From the NCBI GenBank assembly GCA_016744855.1, contig JADGDO010000015.1, forward strand, positions 1 through 64,000: a stretch of DNA of 64,000 nucleotides, in the 5' to 3' direction. Source of the stretch: Candidatus Fermentibacteraceae bacterium. GTDB lineage: Bacteria > Fermentibacterota > Fermentibacteria > Fermentibacterales > JCC-6. The position numbers and the translations under genes were made by a program. Under the pieces are notes generated by a model. That model searched no databases. It was not told where the DNA came from and saw only the letters and a program-made list of their open reading frames with translations. Positions within the stretch are counted from its first letter, which is position 1. Every line of letters starts with the position of its first letter. Of this stretch, positions 53,284 through 61,532 are shown piece by piece.

Positions 53284-54180
53284 TTGCTGTCTAATTTTAC
53301 AGAAATAAGAAACGCTGCCAAGGCTCTTTCCGGCTCTCTAGTTGCAGTGCCCCTCGGTCACGATGTTTCTTCTCTCGAAGCCCTTTTAGAGGCTTCTGAT
53401 TCCGGACTAGCAGGAAGTATTATTGTCGGCTCTGCAGCTGAGGTAGAAAAATCCCTTGCTGTTCTCGGACGGAAGCTTGCAGCAGATATGTCTGTTATTG
53501 ATTGTACCGATCCCGTTGAGGCAGCCCTTAAGGCTGTATCACTTGTGAGTTCAGGCAAAGCAGGAATGCTTATGAAGGGCTTAATCAAGACGTCAATTTT
53601 TCAGAAAGCTATTCTTGACAAAGAAGTTGGCCTGAGAACTGGACGGGTACTCAGTCACGTAGCGGTTGTTCATGCACCAAAGCAGGACCGATTGGTTGCG
53701 ATAACAGATGGTGGTATGAATATCCGCCCGAATGCGGAGCAAGTTAAGCAGATTGCTGTTAATGCGGCTGAGATAATGCTTAAGCTGGGCGCGGACAGGG
53801 GTAGAGTAGCCCTTCTTGCTGCTGTTGAGGTTGTTAGCGAAAAAATGCCAGAAACCATCCTCTGGGAGCAGATTGCAAAAGAGGGCATTGAAGGAATGGA
53901 TGTGGAAGGACCGGTTGCTGTTGATGGAGCCATGGATCCGGAAGCCGCTTCTATTAAGAAGATGACAGGTCCCGTAGCAGGTAGGGCCAATATTCTCATC
54001 ACTCCTGATATTGCTTGCGGTAATATCTTTGCCAAGGGCTTCATGTACATGACCAATACTGATGTTGGTGGTCTTATTGCCGGAGCTTCTGCTCCTATAG
54101 TCATGCTGAGTAGATCTGACACTGCCACAACAAAGCTGAATAGTCTCGCCCTTGGAGCATTGGTTGCCGGGAGCAGATAA
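53284..54180 (+). CDS. ptb: Phosphate butyryltransferase-like
   Basis: KAGMLMKGLIKTSIFQKAILDKEVGLRTGRVLSHVAV...NILITPDIACGNIFAKG; adjacent buk. Confidence 0.92.
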   Translation: MLSNFTEIRNAAKALSGSLVAVPLGHDVSSLEALLEASDSGLAGSIIVGSAAEVEKSLAVLGRKLAADMSVIDCTDPVEAALKAVSLVSSGKAGMLMKGLIKTSIFQKAILDKEVGLRTGRVLSHVAVVHAPKQDRLVAITDGGMNIRPNAEQVKQIAVNAAEIMLKLGADRGRVALLAAVEVVSEKMPETILWEQIAKEGIEGMDVEGPVAVDGAMDPEAASIKKMTGPVAGRANILITPDIACGNIFAKGFMYMTNTDVGGLIAGASAPIVMLSRSDTATTKLNSLALGALVAGSR

Positions 54181-55256
54181 TGGAAAAGAAACTAATACTT
54201 GCCATTAATCCAGGAGGAACTTCCACTAAAGCTGGGCTTTACAACCACGATGAATTGATTTTTGAAGAGAATATTCACCATGACCCATCTGAGCTTGAAC
54301 CATTTTTAACAACATTTGATCAGATGGATTTTCGCCGTGATATTGTGATGAATCTACTCAAGGAAAAGGGTTACAACCTTGAAGATCTTTCTGCCGTTGT
54401 CGGCAGGGGTGGTACATTTAAATCACTTGCCAGCGGAACCTACAGAGTAAGCACCAAACTTCTTGACGATATTAAAGATGGTTCAACTCTTCAGGCGGAT
54501 CACCCTTCGAATCTGGGAGCCTTGATTGCATGGGCAATTGCGGAGAAGGCGGCTATTCCTGCCTATTTCGTTGATCCGGTATGCGTTGATGAAATGATAG
54601 ACGAAGCCAGATTAAGCGGCCATCCTCTGCTTCCAAGGGTTAGCCTGAGCCATGCTCTTAACATAAGAATGGTAGCATACAAGGCAGCGGAGAAACTTGG
54701 CAAGCCAATGAATCAGTTGAACATGGTTGTTATGCATCTCGGCAGTGGTGTTAGCGTGAATGCCCTTCGCAAGGGAAAAATGATTGATACCAACAATGCC
54801 AATGACGATGGCCCTTTCAGTTCTACCAGAACAGGTGGACTTCCGATTACAGGCCTGATGAAATTGATTCTCAGCGGCAAATACAACGCCGGAGAACTCA
54901 AAAAAATGCTTCTTAAAAAAGGTGGAGTTTTTGCCTACCTCGGAGAAGAACACGTGGGAAGAATAAGGAAAAAAGTTGAGGCCGGTGATGAAAAAGCAGA
55001 TCTGGTTCTCCGTGCAATGGTCTATCAGATGGCCAAGGAAGCCGGAGGCATGGCAGCTGCCCTTCGTGGAGAGGTTGATGCGGTTGTCATTACCGGAGGC
55101 ATGGCATATAACTCATGGGTGACAGACCTTCTAGGAGATTACCTTTCCTATCTGGGTGAGGTTCTTGTTTTTCCCGGCGAGGCCGAACTTGAAGCCCTCA
55201 CCAGGGGGGTTTTGCGTGTAATGAACAATATTGAAGAAGAGAAACAATACACATAA
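54180..55256 (+). CDS. buk: Butyrate kinase
   Basis: LAINPGGTSTKAGLY, VVMHLGSGVSVNALRKGKMIDTNNANDDGPFSSTRTGGLP. Confidence 0.95.
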   Translation: MEKKLILAINPGGTSTKAGLYNHDELIFEENIHHDPSELEPFLTTFDQMDFRRDIVMNLLKEKGYNLEDLSAVVGRGGTFKSLASGTYRVSTKLLDDIKDGSTLQADHPSNLGALIAWAIAEKAAIPAYFVDPVCVDEMIDEARLSGHPLLPRVSLSHALNIRMVAYKAAEKLGKPMNQLNMVVMHLGSGVSVNALRKGKMIDTNNANDDGPFSSTRTGGLPITGLMKLILSGKYNAGELKKMLLKKGGVFAYLGEEHVGRIRKKVEAGDEKADLVLRAMVYQMAKEAGGMAAALRGEVDAVVITGGMAYNSWVTDLLGDYLSYLGEVLVFPGEAELEALTRGVLRVMNNIEEEKQYT

Positions 55257-55285
55257 ACAGTAGAAATCTGAAAGAAAGGTAAACA

Positions 55286-57076
55286 ATGAGGAAGAAGCTT
55301 AATGAAGTTGATTCCGGTAAGCTGTTCTTGTCAGGAAATGAGGCTATAGCGAGGGGTGCCTGGGAACACGGTGTGCACTTCTCCAGCTCTTATCCGGGAA
55401 CGCCTTCCACCGAAATCATGGAAACAATAGGAAAAGAGTACCCTGAAATTGATGCTCAGTGGGCACCAAATGAAAAAGTAGGAATGGAAGTAGTTGCCGG
55501 AGCTTCTTTCGGTGGCGCTAGAGTTCTTACTACCATGAAGCATGTTGGTTTGAATGTGGCAGCAGATCCATTTTTCACACTAAGCTATATCGGGGCTACT
55601 GGTGGTATCGTTATAGTCAGTGCAGATGATCCAGGAGTACACTCGTCTCAGAACGAGCAGGACAACAGGCTCATGGGCCGCGCTGCAAAGGTTGTAATTC
55701 TTGAACCCTCAGATAGCCAGGAGGCCAAAGACTTTACAGGTATTGCATACGAGATCAGCGAGATGTTTGACACTCCTGTTCTTCTGCGTGTTACCACAAG
55801 AATTTGTCACTCTAAGAGTATTGTTGAAGTGGGTCCCCGTGTAGAAGTACCTGTAAAAGGCTACGAGAAGGACATTGCTAAAAGAGTTCCTATTCCAGCC
55901 AACGCCAGGAAAATGCACTCAAGAGTTGTCGCCAGGCTTGCGGCTCTCGAGGAGTGGGGCTACGACAGTCCTTTGAATAGAATAGAAATGGCAGATAAAT
56001 CTGTTGGAATCATTACCAGCGGTATTAGCTATCAGTATGTAAAAGAAGTTCACCCTGAAGCCAGTGTTTTGAAGCTGGGAATGACGAATCCTCTCCCATG
56101 GAGACTTATTAAGGAGTTTACTGATCAGGTTGATTCCGTGATGTTCGTAGAAGAGGGGGAGCCCTATCTCGAAGAGAGAATCAGAGCTCATTTACTGATT
56201 GATGGCAAGGGCAGTGAGATGATGTCTGTTGAGGGAGAGCTTAACCCTGAGCTGGTAAGAAGCGGCATTAGTAATGGAGCCAGTTTACCATTGACCTTCG
56301 ACGCAATTCCTCTTCCCGGCAGACCACCAACTCTCTGTGCCGGCTGTCCGCATAGAGGAGCATTTCACACTCTTTCGAAGCTGAAAGCCAGTTCAACCGG
56401 AGATATCGGATGCTATACTCTTGGTCTTATGCCTCCATACAATGCACTTGAAACTGTTGTATGCATGGGTGCTGCCATCGGCGTTCTGGCCGGTATTGAA
56501 AAAGCTGTCGGCAGAGAAAAAATGCCTAAGCTGGTTAGTGCCATTGGTGAGTCTACCTTTGTTCATTCCGGAATAACCGGTCTAATCGATATGGTGTACA
56601 ACGGCAACACAGGTACAGTGATGATCATGGACAACAGTCTTACAGCTATGACTGGTGGACAGGAGAACCCTACTACCGGGAAGAACCTGAGGGGTGAACC
56701 CGCTCCGGCTCTCGATCTGGTGAAGCTGGTTTCCGCATGTGGAGTAAATCATATCCGCGTTGTTGATCCACACGATCTGCCCGAAATGAAAAGGGCATTT
56801 GTAGAAGAGTTTGAAAGAGAAGAACTCAGTGTTATCATCACAAAAAGACCATGTATCATGCAGTACAAGCCTAAGCGTAAAACTATAGCAGTGCATGATC
56901 CGGAGAAGTGCGTTCATTGTAAGCTGTGTGTGAAGCTTGGTTGTCCGGCAATTAGCTGGGACTCCGAGAAGAAGGTTCCTGTTATCAGTGAAATTCTCTG
57001 CTGGCCCAACTGTAACCTCTGTGTGCAGGTGTGTCCCGTTGATGCACTCTCGAAAGATCTTGAGGGGGTAGTGTAA
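55286..57076 (+). CDS. iorA: Indolepyruvate ferredoxin oxidoreductase, alpha subunit
   Basis: SSYPGTPSTEIMETI, CAGCPHRGAFHTL, MDNSLTAMTGGQENP, C-terminal CVHCKLCVKLGCPAI...CNLCVQVCPVDAL. Confidence 0.95.
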   Translation: MRKKLNEVDSGKLFLSGNEAIARGAWEHGVHFSSSYPGTPSTEIMETIGKEYPEIDAQWAPNEKVGMEVVAGASFGGARVLTTMKHVGLNVAADPFFTLSYIGATGGIVIVSADDPGVHSSQNEQDNRLMGRAAKVVILEPSDSQEAKDFTGIAYEISEMFDTPVLLRVTTRICHSKSIVEVGPRVEVPVKGYEKDIAKRVPIPANARKMHSRVVARLAALEEWGYDSPLNRIEMADKSVGIITSGISYQYVKEVHPEASVLKLGMTNPLPWRLIKEFTDQVDSVMFVEEGEPYLEERIRAHLLIDGKGSEMMSVEGELNPELVRSGISNGASLPLTFDAIPLPGRPPTLCAGCPHRGAFHTLSKLKASSTGDIGCYTLGLMPPYNALETVVCMGAAIGVLAGIEKAVGREKMPKLVSAIGESTFVHSGITGLIDMVYNGNTGTVMIMDNSLTAMTGGQENPTTGKNLRGEPAPALDLVKLVSACGVNHIRVVDPHDLPEMKRAFVEEFEREELSVIITKRPCIMQYKPKRKTIAVHDPEKCVHCKLCVKLGCPAISWDSEKKVPVISEILCWPNCNLCVQVCPVDALSKDLEGVV

Positions 57077-57651
57077 TGAGTAAAGTAAAGAATATCATTA
57101 TCTGTGGAACTGGAGGCCAGGGAATTCTTATGGCCAGCGAGGTTCTCTGCAGTGCAGCATGGCGTTCAGGTTTCGATGTGAAGAAGAGTGAAGTTCACGG
57201 TATGGCGCAAAGGGGTGGATCGGTTTCCAGCCATGTTCGATTCGGAGACAAGGTTAACAGTGTTCTGGTCGAGAAAGGTGCTGCTGACGTTGTTCTTGCT
57301 CTGGAGAAAATGGAAGCCCTGAGGTGGGTAGAGTTTCTTTCTCCTGAAGGAAAACTGATCACCTGCGACCTCCAGATAGAACCGATGACAGTGAACACAG
57401 GATCAGCCGTGTATCCTGATGTAGAGAAAATCATCGAAGATCTTGCTATCCCTAATCTGATGATACCTGTTATGGATATAGCAAAAGAACTTGGAAATCT
57501 TCGTGTTATGAATATTATTTTGCTTGGTGCTGCTTCAAAACACCTTCCGGAGATATCTGAGAAGAACTGGTTTGAAGCCATAGAAGAGAGAGTCCCACCC
57601 AAGGCCTATCAGGTTAACTTAGAAGCCTTTAGAAGGGGCAAAGCTCTCTAG
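57076..57651 (+). CDS. iorB: Indolepyruvate ferredoxin oxidoreductase, beta subunit
   Basis: IICGTGGQGILMASEVLCSAA, KKSEVHGMAQRGGSVSSHVRFG. Confidence 0.95.
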   Translation: MSKVKNIIICGTGGQGILMASEVLCSAAWRSGFDVKKSEVHGMAQRGGSVSSHVRFGDKVNSVLVEKGAADVVLALEKMEALRWVEFLSPEGKLITCDLQIEPMTVNTGSAVYPDVEKIIEDLAIPNLMIPVMDIAKELGNLRVMNIILLGAASKHLPEISEKNWFEAIEERVPPKAYQVNLEAFRRGKAL

Positions 57652-57664
57652 ATTAGATTGAGAG

Positions 57665-57697
57665 ACGGGAACAGTACTTACTGTTCCCGTTTTCTTT
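57665..57697 (+). terminator. Rho-independent terminator after iorB
   Basis: ACGGGAACAG-TACTTA-CTGTTCCCGT followed by TTTCTTT. Confidence 0.85.
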
Positions 57698-57706
57698 GGA
57701 GATTAT

Positions 57707-58255
57707 ATGGACTGGGTACTGGGTTTGCTTGTCGGTGTTTCTTTGAGTGCAGCATGCGGATTTCGCGTGTTTGTTCCAATGCTTGTAATGGCAATTTCTG
57801 TTCATTCCGGCCATCTCTTACCCGCTTCTGGATTTGAATGGCTTGGAAGCTGGCCTGCCCTGTTCTGCTTCGGCCTGGCTACTGTTATTGAAATAGTTGC
57901 GTATTTTGTTCCAGTAGTGAACAATGCACTTGATATTGTTGCCACTCCCGCAGCGGTTGTGGCTGGTACCGTTCTTACTGCTTCAATGGTAGGAGATATC
58001 TCTCCGGTTTTCAGATGGATCCTTGCCGCAGTAGCTGGCGGCGCGGTTGCCGGTGGTATTCAAGCGGGTACAGTGTCACTGAGGTCAGCTTTAGCACCAG
58101 CCGGAGCTTCCGGTGCAGTTTCATTTGCGGAGGATGCCACTTCTGTTGCAGCTTCTGTTCTTGCTGTAACCATACCCCTTCTTGCAATTGCTTTTCTTGT
58201 CATTCTCGGCATATTTATCCTCCGAAGGAAACACTTTAGGGCAAATCGGGTATAA
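57707..58255 (+). CDS. DUF4126-type membrane protein
   Basis: LGLLVGVSLSAACGFRVFVPMLVMAISVHSG...ALDIVATPAAVVAGT. Confidence 0.8.
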   Translation: MDWVLGLLVGVSLSAACGFRVFVPMLVMAISVHSGHLLPASGFEWLGSWPALFCFGLATVIEIVAYFVPVVNNALDIVATPAAVVAGTVLTASMVGDISPVFRWILAAVAGGAVAGGIQAGTVSLRSALAPAGASGAVSFAEDATSVAASVLAVTIPLLAIAFLVILGIFILRRKHFRANRV

Positions 58256-58292
58256 CAGGTACATTGAACCAGATAAAATGAATGGAGTTTCG

Positions 58293-58880
58293 ATGATTTT
58301 ATTTCTAATGCTTACGGCACTTGTTTCTCAAAATCCGGGTGACATCGTTCTTAACGAGATAATGTACAACCCCGATGGAAGTACTCTTGGGCTGGATGAA
58401 CATCTCGAGTGGTTCGAGATTTACAATGCTTCTGCTGAGGCGATTAATCTCGCCGGTATGATGCTCTCCGACGGTAACAATCAGGTTTTCCTGGGACACT
58501 ACCTTCTTGCCCCTGATACTTACGGAGTTGTTCCTGCCAACAATCTGTCTTTTCAGGCAGCCTACGGAACAGAAATTAGATTGATCCCCTGGAGTGGTGA
58601 ATGGACCAGGCTCCGTAATTCAACTGATGAGGTTATTCTCTACAGTGAAAACGGAACAGTTATGGAGACTCTTCGTTATGACCAGAGCTGGGGTGCCAGC
58701 GGCACAGAACCCTCTCCCGCAGACGGAGACGGAGCATCTCTGGAGAGAATCAGCCCCTCGGCACCGAATGACCCTTCCAACTGGCAGCCATCAGAAGATT
58801 ATGCAAATCCAACACCCGACAATGGCGGAGACTCAGTTTGCTGGGGAACTCCCGGAGCTAAAAACAGCATAAGCGAATAG
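58293..58880 (+). CDS. Secreted lamin-tail-domain (LTD) protein
   Basis: SD GGAG then MILFLMLTALVSQNPGDIVLNEIMYNPDGSTLGLDEHLEWFEIYNASAEAINLAGMMLSDG. The ORF track start of 58182 is too long. Confidence 0.85.
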   Translation: MILFLMLTALVSQNPGDIVLNEIMYNPDGSTLGLDEHLEWFEIYNASAEAINLAGMMLSDGNNQVFLGHYLLAPDTYGVVPANNLSFQAAYGTEIRLIPWSGEWTRLRNSTDEVILYSENGTVMETLRYDQSWGASGTEPSPADGDGASLERISPSAPNDPSNWQPSEDYANPTPDNGGDSVCWGTPGAKNSISE

Positions 58881-58899
58881 GTAGATTGAATAAGTAGTG

Positions 58900-58937
58900 T
58901 AGCCGCCGGGGATGGATTATCCCCGGCGGCTATTTGT
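58900..58937 (+). terminator. Strong hairpin between convergent genes
   Basis: TAGCCGCCGGGGAT...ATCCCCGGCGGCTA followed by TTTGTTT. Confidence 0.8.
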
Positions 58938-58978
58938 TTACAATAAGTTTCTTCGCTGGGAGCTCAGGGTGAAACCCG

Positions 58979-59671
58979 CTAGAACTCGCTGTCTTCCATC
59001 GAACTTACAAGACTTACTCTGTCCAGACCTGCAGTCTTCTCGATAGATGTTACCAGGCTGGCTGCCGTTACCCCTCTTTTAAGGGTGATGTCATAGGAAA
59101 GAATGAGATACCTGCCATTATCAGAAGGCTCTATATGGATCAGAGCAGACCTGGAAGTTTTCTCGTTTATCAATTTAGCATAAACTGCTTCAATGCCCGA
59201 GTCCCGGTCGAATCGGAATCTGATTACATATTCACTTCTCATGTAAGCACCAAAATTTGTCTTGTAAAGGAGAATGGCAACGGCGCTGATAAAGAAAGTT
59301 GAAATAGCCGAAAGAAGATAGTTGCCTGTTCCGGAGGCTATACCCTCCGTCAGAGCAAAGAAAACAAAAGCAGTATCACGTGTGTCCTTTATTACCGTTC
59401 TAAACCTGACGATGGTTAGAGCGCCCACCAATGCAAAGGCTCTGGCAAGGTTGCTGCCGATAACCATCATGACAGCACTGACTGTTATGCACATCAGAAC
59501 CAGAGTAACCACAAAGTTTTGTGAATAAGTAAGACCACGATGTGTAGCTTTGTAAACCATTCCGATAACGAGCCCTGAGACCAGTGCAAGAAGAAGATTA
59601 ATTACCAGGTCTCCGGGGCTGTAGCCCAGAGCATCACTGGTTGTGTTAAACCATAAAGTCAGCGCAGACAT
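58979..59671 (-). CDS. DUF4956 membrane protein
   Basis: LLALVSGLVIGMVYKATHRGLTYSQNFVVTLVLMCITVSAVMMVIGSNLARAFALVGALTIVRFRTVIKDTRDTAFVFFALTEGIASG. Confidence 0.9.
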   Translation of the reverse strand: MSALTLWFNTTSDALGYSPGDLVINLLLALVSGLVIGMVYKATHRGLTYSQNFVVTLVLMCITVSAVMMVIGSNLARAFALVGALTIVRFRTVIKDTRDTAFVFFALTEGIASGTGNYLLSAISTFFISAVAILLYKTNFGAYMRSEYVIRFRFDRDSGIEAVYAKLINEKTSRSALIHIEPSDNGRYLILSYDITLKRGVTAASLVTSIEKTAGLDRVSLVSSMEDSEF

Positions 59672-60456
59672 GCGATTCTCCTCTCAATCAGGCGGTTAAG
59701 CCTTGTTCCATTATGATCCAGATAAACCGCTTCAACTGCTTTTTGAAACTTTGAGCAGGATATCCTAGTAAGATCCATTTCCTTTACAAGCCTCTGGAAC
59801 CAGAATGGAATTCTGTACCTGAACTTGATCTCTACAATACCACCACCTGGTACTATCAGCACAGGAATGCCCTCTGGCAAGCCTTCTGAAGAAGTACGCC
59901 ATCCAGTCGAGGCAGTGTCTATTGTTGCTCTGAAATCGGGATTGGTATGGTCCTCCCATGCTGCACGGTTATAGTCAGTTATCACACTGGGAGCCAGTCT
60001 GTATCTGAAAGACTGAGCTATGAATCGTTCAGCAACACTGTTTCCGGGGGTAATTTCATAAAGAAGATTCCGGAGCCAGCTGGCCCCACCACCAATGCCG
60101 TTTGCAAATTCTTCTATAGGAAGTCGTACTCTGTGCTTGATAACCATACTATTGTCTCTACCCTTTAGCTCAAGATAGAGTGGAGAGCAATATCCGGTAG
60201 GATTGTGAGAATAGGTCCGAAGACGAAACTTGAATCTCTTTTCGAGACCATTTCTCTTTTCATGGTACCATCTCATATCTGGCGAGTCAAAATAGGTACT
60301 TCTGATAGGATAATCTCCGCTTTCTCTGCAATGCTTATCGCGAGAAAGGTGAGAATCAAGAACATCCGTAACCCTTGCAAGTCGATCACCGGTCAGAATG
60401 TATTTAAACTCATATCTGTAGAAGTGAAGGTTTTCTGGAATTCGTTCCAGTTTCAT
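59659..60456 (-). CDS. VTC-domain polyphosphate polymerase-like protein
   Basis: YRYEFKYILTGDRL, STYFDSPDMRWYHEKRNGLEKRFKFRLRTY, LYLELKGRDNSMVIKHRV, VITDYNRAAWED, IVEIKFR, CSKFQKAVEAVY. Confidence 0.92.
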   Translation of the reverse strand: MKLERIPENLHFYRYEFKYILTGDRLARVTDVLDSHLSRDKHCRESGDYPIRSTYFDSPDMRWYHEKRNGLEKRFKFRLRTYSHNPTGYCSPLYLELKGRDNSMVIKHRVRLPIEEFANGIGGGASWLRNLLYEITPGNSVAERFIAQSFRYRLAPSVITDYNRAAWEDHTNPDFRATIDTASTGWRTSSEGLPEGIPVLIVPGGGIVEIKFRYRIPFWFQRLVKEMDLTRISCSKFQKAVEAVYLDHNGTRLNRLIERRIACLR

Positions 60457-61526
60457 TAGAATCTGAACCCCGCTTCAACGATGAAATCTGTGTAATCCTC
60501 TTCGGAGATCAGCTCTGAAACATGGTTACTGATTCCCCCGAACCTGATTCTTACATTTTCAGTTGGGAAGACAGATCCGATTATAGAAAGCCTTCTATGA
60601 TGACTGTTTAGCTCTGTATCCGCTTCTAAGTAGTCATAACTCACAGCGAGGGATACTGTTTCTATTCCACTAACTCTCCAGGGGTGATAAAAGGCAGTGA
60701 ATGTACCCCAATATGCCTTGAAACTGGGAGCTTCTTCTCCTGCAACAACATCAACCAAACTCCAGTTGTCTCCTATAGCCATCTCTCCGACCAAAGAAAG
60801 GTTGTACCAGTTTGATATTTTGTAATCAAGTGAAAGATCTGCGGAAAATGCATTTTGTCTGGCACTTACAGCGTATCCTGAAGGTTCTTCGCTGGCCTCT
60901 TGTCCTTGCCTGTGTGAAGCTAAAGAAGTGCCCAGGACGAGATCAACTGAAGGGATGCTCAGTTCTCCTCTGAAGGTGTATAAGAGTTCATCGTCTGATC
61001 GTTCGTTACCGCGTTCATCTCCGTTGAAAACACCCGCGTTTCCCCGCAGCTCAATCCCGCTGAACTCGGGAAGATCAATGCGTAAATCAATACCCAAATC
61101 TCTTCCTGCATAAGTGAGGTTTTCAGAAAAATCGTACACAAGTGGTCTGTCAAACATTCCTAAATCCCACGAACTGATTGCACCACCAAGAAGTGTCTGC
61201 TTTTTAAACTGGCCAGCTCGTGCTCTGGACCAGTTAACCGGTTCCCAGATTACAACAGCATCTTTAAGAAACGAATCGTCTGGTCGAACTTCGTACTTAA
61301 TTTCGGCTTTCAGGTTTTCAACAATTTCAGCATTCAGCTCGAAACCGGACCTGCGAATGGCGAATTCACGAGATGGGATTGCATTGTAAATGCCAAATTC
61401 CGTAAAACCTGCATCTATATATCCACCGATTTTAAATTTTTCAGATAGGTTGTTTTCAACATCAATATCTGCAATCGCTACATTTGCAATTAGAAGAAAA
61501 ACACTAATGATCCTGTAAAACATCAC
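60456..61526 (-). CDS. Porin, phosphate-selective OprO/OprP-like fold
   Basis: Signal peptide; FKIGGYIDAGFTEFGIYNAIPSREFAIRRSGFELNAEIVENLKAEIKYEV...; C-terminal FIVEAGFRF. Confidence 0.75.
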   Translation of the reverse strand: MMFYRIISVFLLIANVAIADIDVENNLSEKFKIGGYIDAGFTEFGIYNAIPSREFAIRRSGFELNAEIVENLKAEIKYEVRPDDSFLKDAVVIWEPVNWSRARAGQFKKQTLLGGAISSWDLGMFDRPLVYDFSENLTYAGRDLGIDLRIDLPEFSGIELRGNAGVFNGDERGNERSDDELLYTFRGELSIPSVDLVLGTSLASHRQGQEASEEPSGYAVSARQNAFSADLSLDYKISNWYNLSLVGEMAIGDNWSLVDVVAGEEAPSFKAYWGTFTAFYHPWRVSGIETVSLAVSYDYLEADTELNSHHRRLSIIGSVFPTENVRIRFGGISNHVSELISEEDYTDFIVEAGFRF

Positions 61527-61532
61527 AACTCC

